A DNA stretch of 64,000 nt, taken from NCBI GenBank assembly GCA_934155005.1, contig CAKPGR010000001.1, forward strand, positions 1-64,000, written 5' to 3'. This document shows, piece by piece, positions 54,575 through 63,425 of this stretch. The translations under genes were made by a program, and so were the position numbers. This stretch comes from an uncultured Bacilli bacterium (GTDB lineage Bacteria; Bacillota_I; Bacilli_A; RF39; UBA660). Within the stretch, counting starts at the first letter, position 1; each line of letters opens with the position of its first letter. Under the pieces are notes generated by a model. It worked only from the letters and a program-made list of their open reading frames with translations, ran no database searches and was not told where the DNA came from.

Positions 54575-54600
54575 AAAATATAATCATTGATTATATTTTA
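54575..54600 (-). terminator. Terminator of the rnpA-yidC-jag operon
   Basis: AAATATAATCA / TGATTATATTT stem and seven T on the minus strand; includes the jag stop codon. Confidence 0.8.
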
Positions 54601-55212
54601 TTTTTCTTTATATTTTATAGTAACATGTCTATCTTTACCTTCTCCAACACTTTCTGTTGTTAAGTTAGGATATTCAGCAATTATTGTATGAACTAATCTT
54701 CTTTCATAAGAATTCATTGGGTCTAATGAAACTGTTATTTGTGATGCCTCTACATCTTCTGCTATACCTTTTACTAATCTTTCAATTCTTTTCAATTTTT
54801 TAACTTTATAATTTGATACATCTAAGTTTATCTTTATTGTCATATCAACTTGATTTTTTATTAATTGTCTTAACATTGTTTGAATAGAATTTAATGTTTT
54901 ACCATCCTTACCTATCAAAATTCCATTATTATCTGATACTAATAAAACATTATATATATCATTATCTTCAATTATCTCAGTTTCAATATTCAAATTCAAA
55001 TTATTCGATAAATTATTTATAAAATCTATAATAATATCTTTAATTTGCTTTTTCTCTATTACTGTTATTATATATTTTGAACTTTTAAATAATTTTCCTT
55101 CCACAAACTCTTCTTTATAATATATATCCTCTAATGTTACATTTAATTCTTTTAAAGCTTTATTCAATGCTTCTTCTTTTGTTTTTGCTTCATATACATT
55201 ATTTTTTTCCAT
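54598..55212 (-). CDS. jag: RNA-binding protein Jag/KhpB
   Basis: 204 residues. Jag_N domain (EAKTKEEALNKALKELNVT), KH domain with GKDGKTLNSIQ, and R3H domain (SYERRLVHTIIAEYPNLTTES). Binds RNA with KhpA and influences cell elongation and division in Firmicutes. Overlaps yidC by 14 bases. Confidence 0.95.
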   Translation of the reverse strand: MEKNNVYEAKTKEEALNKALKELNVTLEDIYYKEEFVEGKLFKSSKYIITVIEKKQIKDIIIDFINNLSNNLNLNIETEIIEDNDIYNVLLVSDNNGILIGKDGKTLNSIQTMLRQLIKNQVDMTIKINLDVSNYKVKKLKRIERLVKGIAEDVEASQITVSLDPMNSYERRLVHTIIAEYPNLTTESVGEGKDRHVTIKYKEK

Positions 55213-56155
55213 TGTTATTACCTCTTCTTACAAGTAAATTTTGAATAATAGTAAATACGTTTGATGTTATCCAATAAATAGCAATTCCAGATGATATTGA
55301 AAAAGATGTTATAGCCATTGTTATCATCATAATATTTGTCATACTCTTCATTTGTGCTGCTTGTTCTTCACTCATACTAGCTGCGCTATTTAACTTAAAT
55401 GAAAAATATGTTGCTAGTATTACAAGTATAATAAGTATTACATATAAGTAATTATGTTGATTTAAAATAGCAACGGAAGGACTTGTTCCTAATTGAAATC
55501 CTAAAAAATTTTCTTCAAAAATTGCTGGTATACGAGTTATTGCCTCATAAAAAGCAAAGAATAAAGGTATTTGTATAAATGAAAATAAACAACCTGACAT
55601 TGGATTTATATCATATTCTTTATACACCATCATCATTTCTTGTGATTTTCTCATCATACTATCTTGATCAGTTTTATTTGCATATTTTTTTTCTATTTTA
55701 TCTAATTTAGGTTTTGCTTTTTTCATATTTTCAGATTGAAGAGCTGTCTTTTTTGTAAATGGAAAACATATTGCTCTTATTAAAAGAGTACATAAAATAA
55801 TAGCTAATCCATAATTTTTTACTAACAATCCTATTTTAATTATTATAAAAGCAAGTGGTTGAACAAATAATGTAACCCATAAACCTTCATAATTTTTTGA
55901 TTTTATCTTCATATTAGAACATTTTGGTAAAGATTCTAACTTAACCTTTTCATTTTTTGTACTTTTATTATAATTTTCATATATTTTTAATGTTTCACTA
56001 TCACTAGGTTTACATAAAATATTTTGTGGTAAGTTTTGACCTGTACTTTCATTTCTAATAACCTTTTTATTTTCATCTTTTATATATGTGGTGCATCCTG
56101 TTAAATTAAGTAATAACATACATATAATACTGATTTTAATTATTTTTTTCTTCAT
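55199..56155 (-). CDS. yidC: Membrane protein insertase YidC
   Basis: 318 residues from ATG 56155, five bases after AGGTGA; it overlaps rnpA by 20 bases. Lipoprotein-type signal LLLNLTGC, then five membrane segments with the conserved Arg in the first (CTLLIRAICFPF) and the cytoplasmic coiled loop. Inserts membrane proteins with or without SecYEG. No long C-terminal tail. Confidence 0.96.
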   Translation of the reverse strand: MKKKIIKISIICMLLLNLTGCTTYIKDENKKVIRNESTGQNLPQNILCKPSDSETLKIYENYNKSTKNEKVKLESLPKCSNMKIKSKNYEGLWVTLFVQPLAFIIIKIGLLVKNYGLAIILCTLLIRAICFPFTKKTALQSENMKKAKPKLDKIEKKYANKTDQDSMMRKSQEMMMVYKEYDINPMSGCLFSFIQIPLFFAFYEAITRIPAIFEENFLGFQLGTSPSVAILNQHNYLYVILIILVILATYFSFKLNSAASMSEEQAAQMKSMTNIMMITMAITSFSISSGIAIYWITSNVFTIIQNLLVRRGNNNGKK

Positions 56156-56486
56156 TTTCATCACCTATTAGATTTAATTTTTTTAAACAATATATTAAAT
56201 CTCTTTCCATTGTTTGATAATCATCATTAACTATTTTTTTATTTGCAATAATTATACAATTAAATTTTTGAATATATTTTTGATGATCTATTATACTTCT
56301 TATTTGTCTTTTTATTTTATTTCTACCAACTGCATTACAAGTTTTTTTACTTACTGAAATACCAAATTTATAATTTTCACTTGATTTTTCAACAAATAAA
56401 AGAAAATTGTGATAACGAAAAGGTTTTTTATTTTGAATTATTCTATCAAAATCTTTATTTTCTTTAACTATATTTATTTTTTTCAT
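56136..56486 (-). CDS. rnpA: Ribonuclease P protein component
   Basis: 116 residues. Basic; the RNR-like signature appears as AVGRNKIKRQIRSII. Binds RNase P RNA (rnpB is not in this window) for 5' maturation of tRNAs. Directly downstream of rpmH but separated from it by a terminator. Confidence 0.96.
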   Translation of the reverse strand: MKKINIVKENKDFDRIIQNKKPFRYHNFLLFVEKSSENYKFGISVSKKTCNAVGRNKIKRQIRSIIDHQKYIQKFNCIIIANKKIVNDDYQTMERDLIYCLKKLNLIGDENEEKNN

Positions 56487-56550
56487 AAATCACATCATTC
56501 CCGTATAGTAATTATACTAAATAAAGAATATTATCGCAAGAATATTTAAA

Positions 56551-56577
56551 AAATAAAAACACTTTTTCAAGTGTTTA
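56551..56577 (-). terminator. Terminator or attenuator after rpmH
   Basis: AAACACTT / AAGTGTTT stem, then a T-rich run on the minus strand, placed right at the rpmH stop. It could lower readthrough into rnpA so that L34 is made in excess. Confidence 0.8.
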
Positions 56578-56700
56578 CTAATGTGATAATACTTTACGAC
56601 CTTTTTTTCTTCTTCTATTTATAATATTAGTTTTCATACGAGCAAAGAATCCTTGTTTTTTACTTCTTTTTCTATTATTTGGTTGATAAGTTCTTTTCAT
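56578..56700 (-). CDS. rpmH: 50S ribosomal protein L34, shortened
   Basis: 40 residues, starting [19 protein letters not shown] and ending [12 protein letters not shown]. Bacillus L34 has 44: the four residues around the usual KNGR between RM and the RRR block are absent. The rest is typical. AGGAGG precedes ATG 56700. Divergent from dnaA across the origin, as in most bacteria. Confidence 0.93.
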   Translation of the reverse strand: MKRTYQPNNRKRSKKQGFFARMKTNIINRRRKKGRKVLSH

Positions 56701-56740
56701 AAGTTTCCACCTCCTGAGCTAAATATAAATTACTTGTACA

Positions 56741-56770
56741 ATTATAATATAAAAATACGACTTTTGTCAA
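56741..56770 (-). promoter_or_regulatory. Promoter of rpmH
   Basis: On the minus strand TTGACA, 18 bases, TATAAT. Confidence 0.8.
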
Positions 56771-57057
56771 ATTTTATTAAATGATAAGTTTTCCACTTTT
56801 AAATATCATTAATTTTTAAAGGTAAATAATGTTTTCCACTTGAATTAACATATATGTTAATAATTATTTGTAACAATGTTAATTAAATTTAATAACTTTT
56901 ACACATATTATGTTAAAAACTATCTATTACTTTTGAATTTATTTATTTTTTCCTGTGTATAAATCTGTTAATTACCTTTTTTTTTGTTTTTTCCACAATT
57001 TTTCTTTAATTTTTATAAAAAATAATGTAAAATATATGTAACAATTTATTTCAGGAG
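56771..57057. other. oriC, left part (rpmH-dnaA intergenic) with DnaA boxes
   Basis: DnaA-box-like sites TTTTCCACT at 56789 and 56832, TTTTACACA at 56897, inverted TGTGTATAA at 56954, and TTTTCCACA at 56989. The region is very A/T-rich. The set matches the incAB-like half of bipartite Bacillus origins. No gene fits here. Confidence 0.75.
56933..56961 (+). promoter_or_regulatory. Promoter of dnaA
   Basis: TTGAAT, 17 bases, TGTATA. The -10 overlaps the inverted DnaA box at 56954, which would allow autorepression by DnaA. Confidence 0.5.
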
Positions 57058-57066
57058 GTGTATCAT

Positions 57067-58419
57067 ATGAATAATTCTCAATTGTGGAATACTTTTTTAG
57101 ATAGAATTAAAAATGAGATTTCTACAGTTACATATGATACTTGGTTCGCAGATACTAAAATTATTGATATAAAAGATAATATTGTATTATTATCTGTGCC
57201 AATGCATGTTCATAAAAAAATGCTTAGTGAAAATTATAATGAATTAATAGAAGAAATTTTCACTGAAATATCGGGTACTAATTTTAAATTTGAATATTTA
57301 ACAGAAGATGAAGTTAAAGAAAATATTACTATTAATACAGATGAAATAGGTGTTCCTAGTGTTTCAACATTTGAATCAAATTTAAAATCTAATTATAATT
57401 TTGAAAATTTTATAGTAGGGGAAAGCAATAAATTTGCTAAATTAACAGCTCTTGCTGTTGCCGAAAAACCTGGACAGATGTATAATCCATTATTTATCTA
57501 CGGAAATAGTGGACTTGGAAAAACTCATTTAATGCATGCAATTGGAAATTATGCTGTTAAAAATAACAAAAGTAAAGTTCTTTATGTAACAAGTGAAAAA
57601 TTTGTAGATGATTTTATTGGAATTAATAAAAGAAATCAAGATGGAACTAATTTTGATAGTGTAGAAATATTCAAAAAAAAATATAGAGACGTTGATATTC
57701 TTATTATTGATGATATTCAATATTTGGGAAATGGGGTAAAAACACAACAAGAATTTTTCAACACCTTTAATGAATTATATGATAAGAATAAACAAATTAT
57801 TATATCTTCAGATAGATCACCAGATGATTTAAAATTACTTGAAGATAGACTTCGAACTAGATTTAACTGGGGAATTACTATTAACATTGAGCCACCAGAA
57901 TTTGAATTAAGACTTCATATAATTGAAAATAAACTTAAAGGTCAAATGTTAAATACTGAATTTCCAAAAGAAGTTCAAGAATTTATAGCAAGCAATTGTA
58001 CAAGCGATGTAAGAAAATTAGAAGGAGCTATTACAAGAGTTATAGCATATGCTACTATGATGAACGGAAGTGACATTACATTAGAATTAGCAGATGAAGC
58101 TTTAAAAGGTTACTTTGTAAAAACAATTGTATCAAAAAATAAAATAGAACAAGTTCAACAAATAGTAGCAAATCATTATAATATAACAGTTGATGATATG
58201 AAAAGTAAAAGACGGATGGCTTCAATTGCTTTTCCTAGACAAGTTGCTATGTACATATGTAGAACAAGTCTAAAAGAGTCATTTCCCAAAATTGGAATTG
58301 AATTTGGTGGCAAAGATCATACTACTGTAATGCACTCAGTAGATAAAATTAAAAAACAAATGAATAAAGAAAAAGATTTAAAAGATGAAATAGAAAAAAT
58401 TATAGCAAAAATATTATAA
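57067..58419 (+). CDS. dnaA: Chromosomal replication initiator DnaA
   Basis: 450 residues from ATG 57067, eight bases after AGGAGG; the GTG at 57058 lies within that site. N-terminal DnaB-interaction domain (WNTFLDRIKNEIS), AAA+ with Walker A GNSGLGKTHL and Walker B LIIDDIQYL, and the C-terminal box-binding signature GGKDHTTVMHSVDKI. Opens the origin. Confidence 0.98.
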   Translation: MNNSQLWNTFLDRIKNEISTVTYDTWFADTKIIDIKDNIVLLSVPMHVHKKMLSENYNELIEEIFTEISGTNFKFEYLTEDEVKENITINTDEIGVPSVSTFESNLKSNYNFENFIVGESNKFAKLTALAVAEKPGQMYNPLFIYGNSGLGKTHLMHAIGNYAVKNNKSKVLYVTSEKFVDDFIGINKRNQDGTNFDSVEIFKKKYRDVDILIIDDIQYLGNGVKTQQEFFNTFNELYDKNKQIIISSDRSPDDLKLLEDRLRTRFNWGITINIEPPEFELRLHIIENKLKGQMLNTEFPKEVQEFIASNCTSDVRKLEGAITRVIAYATMMNGSDITLELADEALKGYFVKTIVSKNKIEQVQQIVANHYNITVDDMKSKRRMASIAFPRQVAMYICRTSLKESFPKIGIEFGGKDHTTVMHSVDKIKKQMNKEKDLKDEIEKIIAKIL

Positions 58420-58569
58420 TAGGGGGAAAATAAAAAATTAATAACTTTTTTTCCACATAGAAAAATTGATATTAATACTTAAAAAATAACAAAATTTAAA
58501 GTTATGCACTTTTTCCACTTCTATAATAATAATAAAATATAATAAATAATAAAAATAGGAGGTTATTTT
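58420..58569. other. oriC, right part (dnaA-dnaN) with DnaA boxes and AT-rich unwinding candidate
   Basis: TTTTCCACA at 58449 and TTTTCCACT at 58511, followed by a stretch of A and T only from about 58522 to 58556 (CTATAATAATAATAAAA type triplets), then the dnaN ribosome site. This is the arrangement of box plus DnaA-trio-like triplets plus unwinding element known from Bacillus oriC. Confidence 0.65.
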
Positions 58570-59688
58570 ATGAATTTTGAAATTAAACAAGATATTTTAG
58601 TAGAAAATTTAAATTATGTAATAAGGGGTATATCTAATAAAAATATAATACCAATACTAAATTGTATAAAATTTGAATTAACAAATGAAGGTTTATATAT
58701 GTTAAGTACTGATAATGAAAGTGCTATAAAAACCTTTATTTCCCATGACAAAATAGATAAAATTAATAATTTAGGAGAATTTGTTATTTCTGGGAAATAT
58801 ATTTATGAAATAGTAAAAAAATTACCAAACGAATTAATTAAAATAGAAGAAATAATTGATAATAAAATTAATATATCCACACCAAATTCTTCTTTTAATT
58901 TAAATTGTAATAATATTAATGAATTTCCAGAGTTAGATTTAAATGATAGTAAGACTCCAATATTATTAACTCATAAACAATTAAAAACAATGATTAAACA
59001 AACGTCATTTGCAGCTTCAACACAAGAAAATAGGCCAGAATTTACAGGAATTAATTTTAAAATAGAAAATCAAATTTTAGAATGTACAGCAACTGACTCT
59101 TATAGATTAGCTAAGAAAAAAATTAAAATAAATGAAAAAATGGATGATTTAATTAATATAATAGTTCCAACTAGAAATTTAAATGAATTAGAAAAAATGT
59201 TGAATGAAACTGATAATATAGTTGAAGTTCATATATTTAATAATAAAATTATTTTTAAATTTAATGATATTTTAGTAATGAGTAGGCTAATAAATGGTAC
59301 GTATCCAGATACTAATAAGTTGATACCAACAGATTTTAAAATTATTTTAGATACTAATTTATTAGATTTTTATCAAGCAATTGATAGAGCATCATTATTA
59401 ACTAGTGAATTTGATAAAAATACAATTAAATTAGATTATTCTAACAATATTGTAGAATTGTCTTCTAATATTCCTGAAATAGGACATGTAGAAGAAAAAA
59501 TTCATGTACAAAGTAACAATGATGAAACAATCAAATTAGCATTTTCTTCAAGATATATGATGGAAGCATTAAAATCTTTTGATAGTATTAATGTTAATAT
59601 TAAGTTTAATGGAGAAGAAAAACCAATTATTATAAGTGAAAATGATGAAGATGTAATTCAATTAATTTTACCTATAAAAACATATTAA
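58570..59688 (+). CDS. dnaN: DNA polymerase III beta sliding clamp
   Basis: 372 residues, three clamp domains, full length. Typical C-terminal end QLILPIKTY and SRYMMEALK-type segment. AGGAGG before ATG 58570. Followed by a strong terminator, so comK is a separate unit. Confidence 0.98.
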   Translation: MNFEIKQDILVENLNYVIRGISNKNIIPILNCIKFELTNEGLYMLSTDNESAIKTFISHDKIDKINNLGEFVISGKYIYEIVKKLPNELIKIEEIIDNKINISTPNSSFNLNCNNINEFPELDLNDSKTPILLTHKQLKTMIKQTSFAASTQENRPEFTGINFKIENQILECTATDSYRLAKKKIKINEKMDDLINIIVPTRNLNELEKMLNETDNIVEVHIFNNKIIFKFNDILVMSRLINGTYPDTNKLIPTDFKIILDTNLLDFYQAIDRASLLTSEFDKNTIKLDYSNNIVELSSNIPEIGHVEEKIHVQSNNDETIKLAFSSRYMMEALKSFDSINVNIKFNGEEKPIIISENDEDVIQLILPIKTY

Positions 59689-59694
59689 AAATTT

Positions 59695-59722
59695 AATCAC
59701 ACCTTTAAGGTGTGATTTTTAT
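59695..59722 (+). terminator. Terminator of dnaN
   Basis: AATCACACCTT / AAGGTGTGATT stem and five T on the plus strand. Confidence 0.9.
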
Positions 59723-59825
59723 ATACAAATATATTAAAAAATTTTCTTATTTTCCAAAATTCATCATTTTTAGACATGTTTATATATTAAAGTAGAAAAC
59801 ATTAATTTTTAAGGAGGATAATATT

Positions 59826-60272
59826 ATGAATGAATATGAAATTAATAAAAATACTTTAGCTATTATTCCAGTAAATCCAGATAAAACAAAAATAATTGAG
59901 ATTGATAATGAATTTATGATTAATAATTCATCATTTAAAATTATTGATCATAGTTGTAGATTTTTTGGAAGTTCCTATAAAGGTAGAAAAATTGGTTCTT
60001 TTGAAATAATAGGTAGTAATTATAAGGTTCCTATTATAATTGAAGAAACTTTAAATATTATTTTTTTTCCTTTAACAGGAATTTATAAAGATACAATTTG
60101 GATTTCATTAGATCAAATAAAAAATTATAAAAGGAATAATAGTGGAAGTAAAATTATTTTTAAAAATGATTATGAAATAAATTTAGATATTTCTTATGGA
60201 TCATTAGAAAATCAAATTTTAAGAGCAAGTTTACTTGATTCAACATTAAGAAAAAGAAGAAAAATGGTTTAA
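59826..60272 (+). CDS. comK: ComK-family competence transcription factor
   Basis: 148 residues. The family core is clear: FKIIDHSCRFFGSSYKGRK and FFPLTGIYKDTIWISLDQI, matching the ComK regions of Bacillus and Staphylococcus, though the C-terminus is shorter than the Bacillus 192. ComK activates DNA-uptake genes by binding paired AT boxes. It sits between dnaN and recF, where rlbA (yaaA) lies in Bacillus. AAGGAGG upstream and its own terminator downstream. No competence genes are in this window. Confidence 0.9.
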   Translation: MNEYEINKNTLAIIPVNPDKTKIIEIDNEFMINNSSFKIIDHSCRFFGSSYKGRKIGSFEIIGSNYKVPIIIEETLNIIFFPLTGIYKDTIWISLDQIKNYKRNNSGSKIIFKNDYEINLDISYGSLENQILRASLLDSTLRKRRKMV

Positions 60273-60286
60273 ACTTCTTTTTTTTA
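60251..60286 (+). terminator. Terminator of comK
   Basis: AAAAAGAAG / CTTCTTTTT stem with a 14-base loop and T run, overlapping the stop. Confidence 0.7.
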
Positions 60287-60296
60287 TTTATATTTG

Positions 60297-60305
60297 TGGT
60301 ATAAT
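60297..60305 (+). promoter_or_regulatory. Extended -10 promoter of recF-gyrB-gyrA
   Basis: TGG followed by TATAAT, an extended -10, 77 bases upstream of the recF start; no clear -35. Confidence 0.55.
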
Positions 60306-60381
60306 TATAAGTAGGTACAGGTGTACAATAAATGACTGTTTTTTGTTAAAATAGGCTTAAAAATAGAAAACTGAGGTGTTT

Positions 60382-61494
60382 ATGTATTTAAAATGTATTG
60401 AAATTGAAAATTTTCGTAATTATTCTAAATTAAAAATATCTTTCAAAAAAGGAATAAATATAATCTATGGAGAAAATGGACAAGGTAAAACAAATTTACT
60501 TGAAAGTATTTATTTTTTAGCCATGACTAAGTCATATCGTTCTTATATTGATAGTAATTTAATAAAAGATAACGAAAATTATTTTAAATTAAAAGGACAA
60601 TTATATACTGATAATATAAAAACAAATCTTGAAATAAAATATTCTAATAAAGAAAAAATTATTAAAAAAGATAATAATAAAATTTTAAAGTTAAATGATT
60701 ATATTTCAAATATGAATATAATTATTTTTTGTCCAGATGATTTAAATTTAATTAAGGGTTATCCAAGTGATAGAAGAAAATATTTAAATTTAGAAATTAG
60801 TCAATTGAATAGTGATTATTTAAGTGTTGTAAATGATTATTCTAAATTATTAAAAATGCGTAATGATTACTTGAAAAATCAATATATAGATATAAATTAT
60901 TTAAAAATTTTAACAGATTATTTAATAAAAAAAGCTATTATAATATATAGAATGCGAAAAAAATATATTGATAGAATTAATGAAAATATAGAGAGTATTT
61001 ACTTTAATTTATCAAATATAAATGGATTTTTCTTAAAATATAATGATATGTTAAATACTGATAATTATAGTTATGAAAATATAGAAAGAATTTTAAATGA
61101 AAAATTTAAAGAAAATTATGAAAAAGAATTAATTTTAAAAAAAACTTTATTTGGACCACAACATGATGATATAGAATTTAAAATTAATGAATTTAATATT
61201 AAAACATATGGTTCTCAGGGACAACAAAGAATGGCAATTTTAGCTATTAAATTAGCAGAATTAGAAATAATAAAAAAATATAAAAATCATTATCCTATTT
61301 TATTATTAGATGATGTTTTTAGTGAACTTGATAAAAATAAAAAAAATAATTTACTAAAATATGTTTATGATAATTCACAAGTAATAATAACAACAACTGA
61401 TTTAAATAATATTGGTAAAAAAATAAAAGAACAGTCTAAATTAATAAAAATAAAAAATGGTTCATTAGAAAAAGTAACAGAGGTGATTAGATGA
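60382..61494 (+). CDS. recF: DNA repair/replication protein RecF
   Basis: 370 residues from ATG 60382, five bases after GAGG; the GTG at 60376 lies in that site. ABC-type ATPase: Walker [14 protein letters not shown], signature GSQGQQRMA, Walker [13 protein letters not shown]. Loads RecA at gaps. Overlaps gyrB by four bases (ATGA). Confidence 0.97.
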   Translation: MYLKCIEIENFRNYSKLKISFKKGINIIYGENGQGKTNLLESIYFLAMTKSYRSYIDSNLIKDNENYFKLKGQLYTDNIKTNLEIKYSNKEKIIKKDNNKILKLNDYISNMNIIIFCPDDLNLIKGYPSDRRKYLNLEISQLNSDYLSVVNDYSKLLKMRNDYLKNQYIDINYLKILTDYLIKKAIIIYRMRKKYIDRINENIESIYFNLSNINGFFLKYNDMLNTDNYSYENIERILNEKFKENYEKELILKKTLFGPQHDDIEFKINEFNIKTYGSQGQQRMAILAIKLAELEIIKKYKNHYPILLLDDVFSELDKNKKNNLLKYVYDNSQVIITTTDLNNIGKKIKEQSKLIKIKNGSLEKVTEVIR

Positions 61495-63416
61495 AAAATG
61501 AATTAGAACATTATGATGCTAGCGATATTCAAGTATTGGAAGGATTAGAAGCTGTAAGAAAAAGACCTGGTATGTATATTGGAACAACAGATGTTAAGGG
61601 ATTACATCATTTGGTATGGGAAATAGTTGATAATGCTATTGATGAAGCTTTAGCTGGTTATTGTAATAATATAGAAATAATTATTAATAAAGATAATTCT
61701 ATAACAGTTAAAGATAATGGTCGTGGTATTCCTGTTGATATTCATAAAAAAACAGGTATTTCTACAGTTGAAACTGTTTATACTGTGTTACATGCTGGTG
61801 GTAAATTTGGTGGAGGCGGATATAAAGTTTCCGGAGGTCTTCATGGTGTAGGTGCTAGTGTTGTAAACGCATTATCATCGAGTGTAACAGTTATAGTTTA
61901 TAAAAATAGTAAAATTTATGAAGCTAAATTTGCTAATGGTGGAAAAATAGTTGAACATTTAACTGTAATTGGAGAATGTGAAGAAAATAGGACAGGAACA
62001 ACAGTAACTTTTAAACCAGATGCATCTATTTTTGATACAGATATTTATAATTATGATACATTACGTGTTAGAACAAGGGAACTAGCTTTTTTAAATAAAG
62101 GTTTAAAAATAACACTTAGGGATGATAGAGATGATGAAGATACAACAGGTGAAACATTTCATTATGAAGGTGGAATTAGTGAGTATGTAAAATATTTAAA
62201 TAAAAATAAAACACCAATTCATGAAGAAATAATTCATTTAGAAGGTGAAGAACAAGGAATAATTTTTGAAGTTGCTTTACAATATAATGATGGTTATACA
62301 GAAAATATTTATTCATTTGTTAATAATATTAATACTCATGATGGAGGAACTCATGAAGATGGTGTTAAAAGAGCATTAACTAGAATTTTAAATAATTATG
62401 CAAAAAATCATAAATTATTAAAAGATAAAGATGATTCTTTAACAGGTGATGATGTAAAAGAAGGATTAACAATGATTGTTTCTTGTAAACATCCAAATCC
62501 ACAATTTGAAGGTCAAACAAAAGGAAGACTTGGAAATTCAGAAGTTAGAAAAATAGCTGATAATGTATTTAGTGAAGGATTTGAAAGATTTTTACTTGAA
62601 AATCCTAATATTGCTAAGACTATTATAGAAAAAGCAACAGTCGCTTCTCGTGCAAGACTTGCAGCAAAGAGAGCCCGTGAAGCAACTCGTAGAAAAACAG
62701 CACTAGATGGTTTTAATACAATAGGTAAACTTACAGATTGTACAAGTAAAGATGCATCAATCTCAGAAATATTTATAGTCGAAGGAGATTCAGCAGGTGG
62801 ATCAGCTAAGGACGCTAGAATTCCAAAAACACAAGCAATTTTACCTTTACGTGGAAAAATTTTAAATGTAGAGAAAGCAAGATTAGATAAAGCTTTATCT
62901 AATGAAGAAATAAGAACAATAATAACAGCATTTGGTACTGGAATAGGTGATGAGTTTGATATAAATAAATTAAGATATCATAAAATTGTCATTATGACAG
63001 ATGCTGATGTAGATGGTTCACATATTAGAATACTTTTATTAACATTATTTTATAGATTTTTTAGACCAATTGTTGAAGGTGGATATGTATATGCTGCTCA
63101 ACCACCACTTTATAAAGTAATAACAGGAAAAAATTGTAAATATGTTTTAACAGATGAAGAATTAGAAGAATATAGAAAAACATTAAGTCCTAATGCTAAA
63201 CCTATAGTACAACGTTTTAAGGGATTAGGTGAAATGGATGCAATAGATCTACGTGAAACAACAATGCATATAAATAATAGGGTTTTAAAAAGGGTAACTG
63301 TTGATGATTTAGTAGAAGCAGATAAAATTTTTACAGAACTTATGGGTGATGATGTATTACCTCGTAAATTATTTATTGAAGAAAATGCTAAATATGTAGA
63401 AAATTTAGATATATAG
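61491..63416 (+). CDS. gyrB: DNA gyrase subunit B
   Basis: 641 residues. GHKL ATPase start ([33 protein letters not shown]), transducer domain with [12 protein letters not shown], and TOPRIM with [10 protein letters not shown] and DADVDGSHI. Introduces negative supercoils with GyrA. AGAGGTGATTAG upstream. The gyrA start is nine bases after its stop. Confidence 0.98.
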   Translation: MKNELEHYDASDIQVLEGLEAVRKRPGMYIGTTDVKGLHHLVWEIVDNAIDEALAGYCNNIEIIINKDNSITVKDNGRGIPVDIHKKTGISTVETVYTVLHAGGKFGGGGYKVSGGLHGVGASVVNALSSSVTVIVYKNSKIYEAKFANGGKIVEHLTVIGECEENRTGTTVTFKPDASIFDTDIYNYDTLRVRTRELAFLNKGLKITLRDDRDDEDTTGETFHYEGGISEYVKYLNKNKTPIHEEIIHLEGEEQGIIFEVALQYNDGYTENIYSFVNNINTHDGGTHEDGVKRALTRILNNYAKNHKLLKDKDDSLTGDDVKEGLTMIVSCKHPNPQFEGQTKGRLGNSEVRKIADNVFSEGFERFLLENPNIAKTIIEKATVASRARLAAKRAREATRRKTALDGFNTIGKLTDCTSKDASISEIFIVEGDSAGGSAKDARIPKTQAILPLRGKILNVEKARLDKALSNEEIRTIITAFGTGIGDEFDINKLRYHKIVIMTDADVDGSHIRILLLTLFYRFFRPIVEGGYVYAAQPPLYKVITGKNCKYVLTDEELEEYRKTLSPNAKPIVQRFKGLGEMDAIDLRETTMHINNRVLKRVTVDDLVEADKIFTELMGDDVLPRKLFIEENAKYVENLDI

Positions 63417-63425
63417 GAGGATGTT

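Noticed and set aside
59722..59825. ComK boxes (AAAA-N5-TTTT) upstream of comK
   Set aside because: A- and T-runs are everywhere in this DNA; no pair with proper spacing stood out.
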